A DNA stretch of 36,395 nucleotides from Candidatus Saccharimonadota bacterium (GCA_017421325.1 JAFOJO010000015.1:1-36395), one strand, 5' to 3'; positions 15,096 through 22,970 are shown, numbered from the stretch's first letter. Numbers and translations: made by a program. The notes: a model not told the origin generated them from the sequence alone.

Positions 15096-15824
15096 CTTGT
15101 AATAGATAGATGGCGCAAATCTTACACCTGCTAGTAGTTGTTGTGCCGAATCTTCCATCTTTACTAAATTCTTGGTACCAAAAATCTTCTTCAAACCTTT
15201 GCTACGAAAATTAGATACAGAAAGTACTTTTTCACGCTTAAATCCAACTTTATCAAAAATTTCTTCCACATATTTCGGGTGATAATTATAAAATCCATTC
15301 TTTGAAATCTCTTTGTAGTCCGCGACTTTTCTGTCAAACGGGTTCACCTTGCTACGCCCAGTCACATACCGTGCCATTTTTGGCAAAGTCCGTTTGTTGG
15401 CCACCTCTATCACCGCCACACCACCCGGCTTTAGCACCCGATAAAGCTCGGCAATCGCCTTATCCATATCCTTCAAGTGATGCGTTACCCGCACCATCAT
15501 TAGACCATCTAGTTCATTATCTTTAAATGGTAATTTATAAATATCACCAGCTTTAGTTTCTACCTTATCGCCGTAAATCTCCTTGGCCTGCTCTAGCTCA
15601 GTTTTAGAATAATCAAAAATATAAACTTTGCGCGCCCGCTTCAGATATTCGTTCGCAAGTCTGCCATAGCCACCGCCAATATCAGCAAACTTTTCCATCC
15701 GCTTTGGCAGTAATTTCCGTATCGCCATCCGGTCTGCTTGGTCTTCATACTCGCGGTCCGCATCTTCCCAAAAGATTTTTTTATAGTCATAACCATTATA
15801 GTCAGAAATAACTTTTTCACTCAT
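15075..15824 (-). CDS. Class I SAM-dependent methyltransferase
   Basis: A 249-residue Rossmann methyltransferase. Motif I is FADIGGGYGRLANEYL, motif II KVYIFDYSKTEL, then LPFKDNELDGLMMVRVTHHL and the UbiE/type-11 block ELYRVLKPGGVAVIEVANK. The C-terminal part is basic. The substrate cannot be read from the sequence. Start at the ATG at 15824, 7 nt after TATAAT; the ATG three codons upstream overlaps the -10 box. Upstream lies a run of three hairpins that isolates it from pilB. Confidence 0.82.
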   Translation of the reverse strand: MSEKVISDYNGYDYKKIFWEDADREYEDQADRMAIRKLLPKRMEKFADIGGGYGRLANEYLKRARKVYIFDYSKTELEQAKEIYGDKVETKAGDIYKLPFKDNELDGLMMVRVTHHLKDMDKAIAELYRVLKPGGVAVIEVANKRTLPKMARYVTGRSKVNPFDRKVADYKEISKNGFYNYHPKYVEEIFDKVGFKREKVLSVSNFRSKGLKKIFGTKNLVKMEDSAQQLLAGVRFAPSIYYKLRKPEE

Positions 15825-15831
15825 ACATTCC

Positions 15832-15840
15832 ATTATACCA
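15832..15840 (-). promoter_or_regulatory. Extended -10 promoter, leaderless type
   Basis: Minus strand TGG-TATAAT, 7 nt before the ATG at 15824. Confidence 0.65.
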
Positions 15841-15856
15841 TACCATTACCATCTAC

Positions 15857-15973
15857 TATTTAATTCCAACGGAATTAAATAAACATCATCAAAATTTGAA
15901 ATGGAATTGAGTTCCATTTCAAATTTCTTGCTAGCCTCTTTTACTGGCCTTTTCTACCTCCGGAGAAAAGGCC
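15857..15973. repeat. Three consecutive hairpins downstream of pilB
   Basis: (1) 15857-15881: 11-bp arms, loop AAC, core TTCCAACGGAA as at 7315-7341. (2) 15892-15926: perfect 15-bp arms with a 5-nt loop. (3) 15946-15973: 10-bp arms (GGCCTTTTCT with AGAAAAGGCC), 8-nt loop. They lie between the pilB stop and the methyltransferase promoter and probably terminate pilB; their number is unusual. Confidence 0.7.
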
Positions 15974-15979
15974 AAAGGC

Positions 15980-17602
15980 TTATATCACACGCGAGATTTC
16001 TTCCAAAGTCGTCTCGCCTTTTAATACTGCTAGTACGCCCTTTTGTTCCAAAGTCAACATTCCATTTTTGCGCGCCGTTTCTTCTATGGCCTTGGTGTTA
16101 ATATCTGCCACGTCACCACGAATAAACGCTTGGATATCATCATTTACCACCAACTGCTCCATTATCACCGTTCGCCCACTATAGCCAAACGGATCCTCTT
16201 CCGTAGGTACTGGATCATACAGCAATGGATTTTCCATATCAAAATCAGACAAAATTTCCGCATTCACCCCCTCCACCACCATCCTAATATAATCTCGCTC
16301 TGCTTCCGTAGCAGGCCTTGCCTTTTTAGCTTTAGACAATTTACGAATCAGCCGCTGCGCCACAATCAGCCGAATAGAGCTCGCAAAAATTGGGTTCACG
16401 CCAATCAAATCTATCATTCTAGAAAACGCCGCACTAGTAGAATTCGCGTGAAAAGACGATAACACCAAATGTCCCGTGATAGAAGCCTGAATTGCCGTCT
16501 TCGCCGTATCTGCATCGCGAATCTCACCTACCATCACTACATCTGGATCCAACCGCAAAACCGACCTCAGCCCTTCCGCAAATGATCCACCCGCATTAGT
16601 ATTCACCGGTATCTGTGAAATCCCCGTAATACCATATTCGATCGGGTCCTCCAAAGTAATTATCTTTTTATCCGAAGCATTCAAAGCATTCAGCATAGAA
16701 TACAGGGTAGTGGATTTACCAGACCCAGTCGGCCCCACCATCAACACCAACCCGCGCGGGTGTGAGATCACTTCGTCTATTTCCCTTCGCTCCTCCTCGG
16801 ACAACCCAAGCAAATCCAAATTCAGCAAACTCTCGTCGAAATTAAACAACCTCAGCACCGCATCCTGCCCATACATAGTAGGGATAGTTTCCACACGAAT
16901 ATTCAGTAGATGCGTCGCGCCATCGCGGTGAATTTCTTTTTGCATATGCCCAGACTGTGGCTTGTTAGACGCGGTAGACACATTCGCCCGCGAGCTCAGC
17001 TCTCCCATAAATATTCGGTATCTATCTTTATCAATATTCGCCACTGGATGGAGTAACCCATCTACCCGCATACGAATACGGATTTCATCACGCATATTTT
17101 CAATATGAATATCCGACGCTCCCAATTTATCCGCCTGGTCTAGCAAAAAATCAAATACCTTCTCAGTAGATACGCTACTCAGAGTTTTAGACACACTTGC
17201 AATAGTCTCGCTATCACCTTCGCCCGCAATCTTAATGTCATCATACTGCACTACCTTCGGTGGGTCATATCTCAGCATAAATACCTTATACGCAGAATTA
17301 GAAATCAGGAAAAAATCTACCCTTTCGCCCTCATCAGTATATTCATTGCGCATTTTTTCAATCAAAGTCCGTGGCGTCTGGCTAGTTACCATAAACTGGT
17401 AGTGCTCTTCGCCCCCACCCCGCTGCAAGGGAATAATAAAATCCTGATGCATTTTTTGTACATCTAATAAACCCGGCACCAACGAAATTTCACTTTCAAA
17501 TTCACGCGTATCTAAATATGGCAAACCCAGTATCCGCGCCCGCCCAGCCGTAGCCTGCTCTTCATTTTCACGTCGCTTCAACTGAATATCATTCTCATCC
17601 AT
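15980..17602 (-). CDS. pilB: Type IV pilus extension ATPase (PilB/GspE family)
   Basis: A 540-residue secretion ATPase that drives pilus assembly at the inner face of the membrane. After an N-terminal region (~1-145), the N2 domain has DKLGASDIHIENM (158-170), Walker A GPTGSGKSTT (290-299), Asp box ITLEDPIEYG (315-324), Walker B VVMVGEIRDADTA (355-367, Glu360) and His box GHLVLSSFHANS (377-388). The tetracysteine zinc site usual in the C-terminal domain of PilB is absent (RKLSKAKKARPAT where RKLCxxC is common). The start is fixed by TGA-TATAAT 6 nt upstream of 17602. It is not in the prepilin operon but lies close by on the same strand. Confidence 0.93.
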   Translation of the reverse strand: MDENDIQLKRRENEEQATAGRARILGLPYLDTREFESEISLVPGLLDVQKMHQDFIIPLQRGGGEEHYQFMVTSQTPRTLIEKMRNEYTDEGERVDFFLISNSAYKVFMLRYDPPKVVQYDDIKIAGEGDSETIASVSKTLSSVSTEKVFDFLLDQADKLGASDIHIENMRDEIRIRMRVDGLLHPVANIDKDRYRIFMGELSSRANVSTASNKPQSGHMQKEIHRDGATHLLNIRVETIPTMYGQDAVLRLFNFDESLLNLDLLGLSEEERREIDEVISHPRGLVLMVGPTGSGKSTTLYSMLNALNASDKKIITLEDPIEYGITGISQIPVNTNAGGSFAEGLRSVLRLDPDVVMVGEIRDADTAKTAIQASITGHLVLSSFHANSTSAAFSRMIDLIGVNPIFASSIRLIVAQRLIRKLSKAKKARPATEAERDYIRMVVEGVNAEILSDFDMENPLLYDPVPTEEDPFGYSGRTVIMEQLVVNDDIQAFIRGDVADINTKAIEETARKNGMLTLEQKGVLAVLKGETTLEEISRVI

Positions 17603-17608
17603 ACTATC

Positions 17609-17617
17609 ATTATATCA
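17609..17617 (-). promoter_or_regulatory. Extended -10 promoter of pilB, leaderless type
   Basis: Minus strand TGA-TATAAT, 6 nt before the ATG at 17602. Confidence 0.7.
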
Positions 17618-17639
17618 TAAGCGTTTTACAAAACTAACA

Positions 17640-17671
17640 AAAAAGAGCCCGTTGATTTAGGCTCTTTAGCG
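17640..17671 (-). terminator. Intrinsic terminator of the 34-aa gene
   Basis: Minus strand AAAGAGCC - 10-nt loop - GGCTCTTT followed by TTTTG. The upstream arm includes the stop codon. Confidence 0.85.
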
Positions 17672-17770
17672 ACCATCTTTCAAGCGTGGATGCTTGCGCT
17701 TGTCGCTGTGTTTGTGATTATTGTTCCGATTTTGCTTTGATACCGGACGCATTTTAATTTTTCTTGCCAT
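17666..17770 (-). CDS. 34-residue highly basic protein
   Basis: Begins MARKIKMRPVSKQNRNNN and ends HPRLKDGR; about half of the residues are Lys, Arg, His or Asn, with no hydrophobic core, so it is probably an RNA-, ribosome- or DNA-associated peptide (inference). It does not match the small ribosomal proteins bL34, bL36 or bS21 that I know. Evidence that it is real: TGT-TATAAT exactly 6 nt before the ATG, as for neighbouring genes, and a canonical terminator overlapping its stop codon. A longer frame exists upstream, but it crosses this promoter and the divergent FISUMP promoter. Confidence 0.65.
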   Translation of the reverse strand: MARKIKMRPVSKQNRNNNHKHSDKRKHPRLKDGR

Positions 17771-17776
17771 ATCTAC

Positions 17777-17785
17777 ATTATAACA
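17777..17785 (-). promoter_or_regulatory. Extended -10 promoter, leaderless type
   Basis: Minus strand TGT-TATAAT, 6 nt before the ATG at 17770. The box plus 6-nt spacer TATAATGTAGAT is identical to that of the hydrolase gene at 33850. Confidence 0.7.
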
Positions 17786-17807
17786 CATTTTCCCCAAATT
17801 ACGAATA

Positions 17808-17835
17808 TTCACAAATAATTTTGGCGTGATATAAT
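17808..17835 (+). promoter_or_regulatory. Promoter of FISUMP gene B and its RNA leader
   Basis: TTCACA (17808-17813), 16-nt spacer, TATAAT (17830-17835). The predicted transcription start near 17842 coincides with the first paired base of the leader RNA. Confidence 0.7.
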
Positions 17836-17841
17836 TAAAAC

Positions 17842-18031
17842 GCAACATTCTAATTTAATAAACGAACCAAAGGTTTTTATTAACCTATAGAGATATATTC
17901 GCAATATAATTGGCACCGTAAGGTTTCCAATTTGCGGATACTATAGGTTCACTTTGGTTCACAAATTAGGATGTTGCACCCCCTTGCGGTGCCATTTTTG
18001 TATGACTACCCCGTTTACACAAAATGGCATC
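17842..18031 (+). ncRNA. Structured 5' leader RNA with long-range pseudoknot, copy B
   Basis: Helices seen by eye: P1 17842-17856 with 17963-17977 (15 bp, one G-U); P2 17864-17872 with 17952-17960 (9 bp); P3 17882-17890 with 17941-17949 (9 bp); P4 17900-17904/17909-17913 with 17932-17936/17927-17931 (10 bp, 4-nt bulge). The apical loop segment GGCACCGTAAGG (17912-17923) is complementary over 12 nt (one G-U) to CCTTGCGGTGCC (17982-17993), outside P1: a pseudoknot. P5 17988-17998 with 18021-18031 (11 bp, one G-T) overlaps that strand, so the two pairings exclude each other. ATTTTTG follows the pseudoknot strand. Copy C at 35141-35307 keeps all but P3, with sequence changes. Probably cis-regulatory; I do not recognise the class. 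Confidence 0.75.
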
Positions 18032-18066
18032 GCAAAGACCAGACAACTAAACAGGGTAATACATAT

Positions 18067-19752
18067 ATGAGCCAAAGTAATCCAACAAATAATTATACAG
18101 ACTTCTACTATCATTTCTTCCGCAATGTTCTTCTAGCCGGTGTTCTCTTGATTCTTATTTCCGCCCTAATTTTATCCTCTCTCCACGGCTCTGCTACAGG
18201 CTCAGGTAGTGGTACGGATAGTCTCACTATATCTATCTCTTCTGCCTGTACGCTAAGCAGCGTGGTTAATACAGAACATAGTACCAATACCAATGTAGGT
18301 ACATATACTCCCAACATAGGTAAGACTACCATTACTACCCTATGTAACGATGGCAATGGCTATGCAGTATATGCTAATGGATATAGTAATAATGAAGAAG
18401 GCAATAATAAACTCATCAACTCTTCCTATCCACAATATAGTATAGATACAGGATTAGCTACGAGTGGATTAACATCTACTTGGGCCATGAAACTAAATAA
18501 TATAGAAAATGATCCTTCTCCTACTCCACCTACTATAGAAAGTGATTATAATAATACATATGGTATAGTACCAAGCTATTGGATTAAAGTAGCCTCACGT
18601 GCTTCTGGTACTACGGATATGGCACAGGGGTCATCCTTTACTACTACTTATGCTGTATATACTAGCTCTTCCCAATTTACTGGTACTTATCAGGGGCAGG
18701 TGAAGTATGTATTAGTTCATCCATACAGAAATGATAGCACAATAACTACTGTACCAACCTTTGAAGAATCTTTTGCTTTAGGCGGTAAAGAAAAAGTTAC
18801 TATAAACGGAACTGATTTTTATAAAATGCAGGATATGGGTAGCCTCATATGTGAACGCATTTCTAATACCAATGAAACACCGACTACTCAACTAGCAGAT
18901 ATTAGGGATAATAAATTATATTGGGTAGCCAAACTAGCTGATGGCAAATGTTGGATGACACAAAACTTAGACTTAGATATAGGCGGAACTAACACTATGG
19001 CTTTAACGTCAGAAAACACAGATATCAGTACTAATGCTTCTGGTAGTGGAATATATGCTAATGGATATACTGAGAATAATGGAGTTTGGACTTGGAACCC
19101 GGCCAGTACTGCAATCACCTCTAGCAGTATCGTGAATTATGGCAACAATACCGTTTCTAACTGGAGCAACAATAATTCCACCCCAACCTCTGCTGAAGGT
19201 GGAGATACTTATTTCTACACTTCTGGCAACGATAACAATGATAAGAGATACGATTCCTTAGAGCTTTGCGAGAAAGACCATACTGAAACAGATTGTTTGC
19301 ATTATCATGCCGGAAATTATTACAGTTGGACAGCCGCCATAGCCTCCAATACCTCTAGCAGTATTAGTGCAAACACCGCCATAGCAGGCAACTCCATTTG
19401 CCCTAGAGGCTGGAGATTACCTTATACTTCTACTACAGACAACTCTTACAATGAATTTGGTAGATTGTTCTATGGCTACAATATTACGAATAATCTAGCC
19501 AATAGTACTGGTTCCGTAGGTTACAAATCTGGTGGCTTTAATGCTTTAAGAACCTCCCCTTTGTGGTTTGTACGGTCCGGCTACATCTATAATGGCACGC
19601 TGGCCGAGCCAGCAGCGGGCGGCAACTACTGGTCTAGTACGGTTACCAATAGTACCGACGCTTACAACCTCCTCTTCTATAGTAACAGTATCAACTTAGC
19701 CGGCAGCTACAGCAGGGGCGGCGGGAGGTCTGTACGTTGTATTGCTCGTTAA
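18067..19752 (+). CDS. FISUMP-domain surface protein, copy B (complete)
   Basis: A 561-residue protein. Start at 18067 is chosen because the ribosome-binding AGGG is upstream and an earlier in-frame ATG at 17971 falls inside the RNA leader. Residues 1-19 are cytoplasmic, 20-41 a transmembrane anchor (NVLLAGVLLILISALIL), and the rest exterior. An N-terminal beta region with two conserved Cys and NGYAVYA runs to ~230. FISUMP blocks: DGKCWMTQNLDLDIGG (292-307), ICPRGWRLP, and a C-terminal lectin-like end NYWSS...GRSVRCIAR (520-561). Role: probably a surface adhesin or receptor; ligand unknown. Codons are AT-rich except over the last ~300 nt. Expression probably depends on the leader RNA. Confidence 0.9.
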   Translation: MSQSNPTNNYTDFYYHFFRNVLLAGVLLILISALILSSLHGSATGSGSGTDSLTISISSACTLSSVVNTEHSTNTNVGTYTPNIGKTTITTLCNDGNGYAVYANGYSNNEEGNNKLINSSYPQYSIDTGLATSGLTSTWAMKLNNIENDPSPTPPTIESDYNNTYGIVPSYWIKVASRASGTTDMAQGSSFTTTYAVYTSSSQFTGTYQGQVKYVLVHPYRNDSTITTVPTFEESFALGGKEKVTINGTDFYKMQDMGSLICERISNTNETPTTQLADIRDNKLYWVAKLADGKCWMTQNLDLDIGGTNTMALTSENTDISTNASGSGIYANGYTENNGVWTWNPASTAITSSSIVNYGNNTVSNWSNNNSTPTSAEGGDTYFYTSGNDNNDKRYDSLELCEKDHTETDCLHYHAGNYYSWTAAIASNTSSSISANTAIAGNSICPRGWRLPYTSTTDNSYNEFGRLFYGYNITNNLANSTGSVGYKSGGFNALRTSPLWFVRSGYIYNGTLAEPAAGGNYWSSTVTNSTDAYNLLFYSNSINLAGSYSRGGGRSVRCIAR

Positions 19753-19829
19753 CACAATGAACCCAATTTTAATAATCTTAGACATGCCAAAGAAACCTTA
19801 ATCTGTCTAAACCTCGCCAAGAGATTATA

Positions 19830-19838
19830 TGCTATAAT
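19830..19838 (+). promoter_or_regulatory. Extended -10 promoter, leaderless type
   Basis: TGC-TATAAT, 6 nt before the ATG at 19845. Confidence 0.7.
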
Positions 19839-19844
19839 ATCCTT

Positions 19845-20225
19845 ATGGCTATTACCGAAATGTTTTTCTGGTGGTATTCTCGCGGGTGGCAAACTTTCAT
19901 CGCCAAAGCTCGCACTTCCCTCACCAGCATTACAGATTTCTTTTCAATGTCTTCACTTGTTCGCACTCTTTTCAAACCTTACCGCCAAATCTCCGCCGAA
20001 ACCGCTTCTAGCTCCGCATCATTAGATCTCAAATTCCACATGTTTTTAGATCGCCTAGTTTCACGTTTTATTGGTTTCTTATCTAGACTAGTTCTACTTT
20101 TAGCCGGCACCCTTATCATCGTCGTTGGCGGCATCGCTAGTTTAATTCTCATTATCCTCTGGCCAATCATCCCCATGCTACCAATCATCGGTATTGTTCT
20201 AAGTATTGTAGGGCTAGCCATATGA
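19845..20225 (+). CDS. Small membrane protein overlapping the Clp-like ATPase gene
   Basis: A 126-residue protein. The N-terminal half is amphipathic and basic (FFWWYSRGWQTFIAKA, then FKPYRQ), and the C-terminal half holds a long hydrophobic stretch that can form two helices (about 75-98 and 100-124, separated by ILWPIIP). The last 4 nt overlap the ATG of the downstream AAA+ gene (ATGA), so the two are co-translated and likely form a membrane complex. I do not recognise a family; a substrate adaptor or membrane anchor for the ATPase is a guess from context. Confidence 0.72.
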   Translation: MAITEMFFWWYSRGWQTFIAKARTSLTSITDFFSMSSLVRTLFKPYRQISAETASSSASLDLKFHMFLDRLVSRFIGFLSRLVLLLAGTLIIVVGGIASLILIILWPIIPMLPIIGIVLSIVGLAI

Positions 20226-22606
20226 ATAATTCTTTTGATCCCAAAAATCCTCGCGTAAAAAAAGCGTATCAAAAACGCTCGCTCAATAGCCCTCCAGTCT
20301 TAGCGCTCACGCTCGTTATCTTCATCGCCTTGCTTTTTGGCGGTATCGCCCTACTATATTTCCAAATCGCGCTAGGTTGGGCATTAATTGGTTTTTCTGC
20401 TTTACCAGCCATGCTAGTTTTTTGGATCAAAAACGATTTAAACGAAATCTCCATCGGCAAATCAGGCAGTTTTACCGATCTACTTTCCGAAGATTTACTT
20501 TTACTTTTATCCCCCAACACCACCCCTGCAGACTTAATTAAAATCCTCCCCAAAACTCGCGGCGGGTCCTTCATTATGGCCAGATTTGGCTTGCCAATCT
20601 CTTTCTTCCAACAAGCCCAAGAGTTTCTCCCAGCCACTACCGATCCCATCTATATCACCACGCAGAACATTTTAAGCTCCACCAATTCCGAAGAAATCAC
20701 CGGCGCCATCTTGGCCGTAGCACTTGTGCAAAATCTTCCTAACTCCGAGCTCGTTCTCAACCAAATCAAACTCACCACAGCCGATCTTCACCAAGGCATC
20801 ATTTGGTTTAATTATCTCACCGGTCTAGTAAAAGACGCCAAAAAACCTGTACGCTCTGGCGGTATTGGTCGCGATTTTGCCTTTGGCTATACGCCCACAC
20901 TGCAACGTTTTGCCATCAACCTTTCTGAGCGCTACGCGAATTCTCACATCCAACTTCAAATGGCCGACCACACCAAAATTATTGGTCAAATCGTAGAGAC
21001 TTTCACTCATGGCGGTCGCCAAAATGTTGCTCTTATCGGAGCTTACGGTTCTGGTCGTTCTACTATCGTCAATTCCCTCGCCGAAACCCTCATGGACGCC
21101 AACAGCAAAATTCCAAATTCCCTAAAATACCGCCAAATTTTTGCCCTAGACGCACCTAGCCTTATCTCCGCCGCCAAAGACAATAGTGAGCTAGAATACT
21201 TAATGATCAACATTTTCAATGAAATCTACTCCGCCAAAAACATCATTCTCTGCCTAGACAATGCTCATCTTTTCTTTGAAGAAGGGCCTGGCTCCGTAGA
21301 TATCGCCAATTTGCTCGTGCCAATCCTAGAAGCTGGCCGCATCCGCATAATTCTCATCATGGACGACCAAAAATTCCTCGAAATTTCCGCCAAAAATCCC
21401 GCCTTGGCTAATTCTCTAAATAAAATTGTAGTTACCCCAAGCGGCCACGAAGAAACCCTCAAAATTCTAATGGATCAAGTCCCATTTTTCGAATATCAAA
21501 AAAATGTTATCTACACTTACCAATCCTTATCCGAAGCCTACCGCCTTAGCGAACAGTACATCCATGATGTAGAAATGCCCGGCAAAGCCAAACTACTCTT
21601 AGAAAGCGCTGCTGTTTATGCAGAAAACGGCCTAGTCACCGCAGAATCCGTTGCTACTGCCGTAGAAAAATCTTATGGCGTCAAGGTCAAAGTTGCCTCC
21701 GATACCGAAGATCGCGAAAAATTACTAAACCTAGAACAACTTATCCACGAACGCATGATAGACCAAACAGAAGCCGTTTCTGCTGTTGCCAATGCCTTGC
21801 GTCGCGCCGGTGCCGGCGTCAAACATTCTGGCCGCCCTATTGGTACTTTCCTTTTTCTCGGCCCCACCGGTGTAGGTAAAACCGAACTCGCCAAAACCCT
21901 ATCCGAAGTCTATTTCAACGGCGAAGACAACATTATCCGTCTAGACATGAATGAGTTCGTTTCCGCCAGCGACGTTTCGCGCCTCATCAAAGACGGCGCC
22001 GAAGACGGCCTCAGCCTTACCGCCCAGGTTATAAAACAACCATTTTCCGTCATCCTCCTAGACGAAATCGAAAAAGCCCACCCGTCCGTACTTACCACCC
22101 TGCTTCAGGTGCTAGACGAAGGTATCCTCCGCGACGAAAAAAACCGCGAAGTCAGTTTTCGCGATAGCATTATCATTGCCACTTCCAATGCCGGCGCCAA
22201 CGAAATTCGCGAAAAAATCACCTCCGGCGCCAAAATTGAAGATTTCAAAGAAGAATTTATCGAAGACCTCATTTCTAGCGGCGAATTCAAACCAGAATTT
22301 CTCAACCGCTTTGATGAAATCTGTCTCTTCAAACCATTATCCAAAGAAGATTTGTTCCAGGTACTAGACCTCATTATCAAATCCGTCAATAAAACTCTAG
22401 AAGTCCAAAAAATCTCCGTCTCCGTCAGCCCTGAAGCTAGGCAAATCTTAATAGATAGAGGTTACGATCCTAAAATGGGCGCCCGTCCTATGCGCCGCAT
22501 CGTTCAAAAAACCGTAGAAAATATCGTTGCCGCTGCTATATTGTCCGGCCACGCCACCCCCGGCTCCACCCTGCACATCACCCCAAACGAAATTGAGATT
22601 AGCTAG
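20222..22606 (+). CDS. Membrane-anchored Clp/Hsp100-type AAA+ ATPase with degenerate first module
   Basis: A 794-residue protein of ClpA/B/C architecture. Two N-terminal transmembrane helices (~20-64) replace the usual Clp N-domain. Module 1 (~255-480) is degenerate: GAYGSGRST (273-281) has Arg279 in place of the Walker A Lys, and the Walker B end is LCLDNAH with Asn347 in place of the catalytic Glu. Module 2 is intact: GPTGVGKTE (Lys553), SVILLDEIEKAHPSV, ATSNAG sensor, FLNRFDEI with Arg finger, and the C-terminal MGARPMRRIVQ sensor-2 block. It would unfold proteins near the membrane using module 2 only. There is no clear ClpP-binding IGF/L loop, so disaggregation or remodelling is as likely as proteolysis. 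Clp expected length is ~750-860. Confidence 0.85.
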   Translation: MNNSFDPKNPRVKKAYQKRSLNSPPVLALTLVIFIALLFGGIALLYFQIALGWALIGFSALPAMLVFWIKNDLNEISIGKSGSFTDLLSEDLLLLLSPNTTPADLIKILPKTRGGSFIMARFGLPISFFQQAQEFLPATTDPIYITTQNILSSTNSEEITGAILAVALVQNLPNSELVLNQIKLTTADLHQGIIWFNYLTGLVKDAKKPVRSGGIGRDFAFGYTPTLQRFAINLSERYANSHIQLQMADHTKIIGQIVETFTHGGRQNVALIGAYGSGRSTIVNSLAETLMDANSKIPNSLKYRQIFALDAPSLISAAKDNSELEYLMINIFNEIYSAKNIILCLDNAHLFFEEGPGSVDIANLLVPILEAGRIRIILIMDDQKFLEISAKNPALANSLNKIVVTPSGHEETLKILMDQVPFFEYQKNVIYTYQSLSEAYRLSEQYIHDVEMPGKAKLLLESAAVYAENGLVTAESVATAVEKSYGVKVKVASDTEDREKLLNLEQLIHERMIDQTEAVSAVANALRRAGAGVKHSGRPIGTFLFLGPTGVGKTELAKTLSEVYFNGEDNIIRLDMNEFVSASDVSRLIKDGAEDGLSLTAQVIKQPFSVILLDEIEKAHPSVLTTLLQVLDEGILRDEKNREVSFRDSIIIATSNAGANEIREKITSGAKIEDFKEEFIEDLISSGEFKPEFLNRFDEICLFKPLSKEDLFQVLDLIIKSVNKTLEVQKISVSVSPEARQILIDRGYDPKMGARPMRRIVQKTVENIVAAAILSGHATPGSTLHITPNEIEIS

Positions 22607-22634
22607 AAAAAGCGCCGCTTCAATTAGCGACGCT
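22607..22634 (-). terminator. Terminator between convergent genes
   Basis: Minus strand AGCGTCGCT - 6-nt loop - AGCGGCGCT - TTTTTCT (one G-U pair). Serves the minus-strand gene at 22644; the arms begin just after the ATPase stop. Confidence 0.8.
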
Positions 22635-22643
22635 AAAGCATAA

Positions 22644-22970
22644 TTATGCCATTCTAAAGACAAAACGAGGAACCCCATCAATAATATAATCATACTTCAC
22701 TTTCCATCCTACGGCCTCATAATGTGACTTTACCATTAAGTACCAACTCTTCCGAGCAAAGAACTCACTAAGCAAACAAGTTTTTTCCTTATTGCTGGCA
22801 CAACGTTGAAAAGCTTCCTCTATAATATCTCTTTCTATAATACGAGCCTCCAATTGGTTCCTAGTCCACCATTCAATCAATAATTCATTGATTATTTCAT
22901 AAACTTCATCCGGAATCTGGGGAAAACAAAGCTGATTTACTTCCTGTGGTGTAATAGGTACTACACTCAT
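22644..22970 (-). CDS. Hypothetical protein, 108 residues, phage-protein-like layout
   Basis: It has no signal peptide or membrane segment. Layout: IPDEVYEIINELLIEWW (about 19-35), a helical acidic/basic middle with RIIERDIIEEAFQR, and a C-terminal VKSHYEAVGWKVKYDYIIDG...FVFRMA. The order 'IPxEVxxxxNELI - helix - Y..GWKVxYD - F.F' recalls small uncharacterised phage and MAG proteins with an ending GWKVEYDKP; that resemblance is from memory and only moderate. It has a perfect consensus promoter and AAGGTGG ribosome-binding site, and stands alone. Function unknown. Confidence 0.65.
   Translation of the reverse strand: MSVVPITPQEVNQLCFPQIPDEVYEIINELLIEWWTRNQLEARIIERDIIEEAFQRCASNKEKTCLLSEFFARKSWYLMVKSHYEAVGWKVKYDYIIDGVPRFVFRMA

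Noticed and set aside
17771-17848. Longer version of the 34-aa basic protein
   Set aside because: It would cross its own TATAAT box and the divergent FISUMP promoter.
17842-18031. Leader element as an integron attC site or transposon end
   Set aside because: No GTTRRRY/RYYYAAC core pair at the expected places and no integrase or transposase; location directly after a promoter, compensatory changes and the pseudoknot fit an RNA leader better.
22448-22693. Minus-strand reading frame at the end of the AAA+ gene
   Set aside because: It is a shadow of conserved Clp codons and overlaps the terminator and the real gene at 22644.
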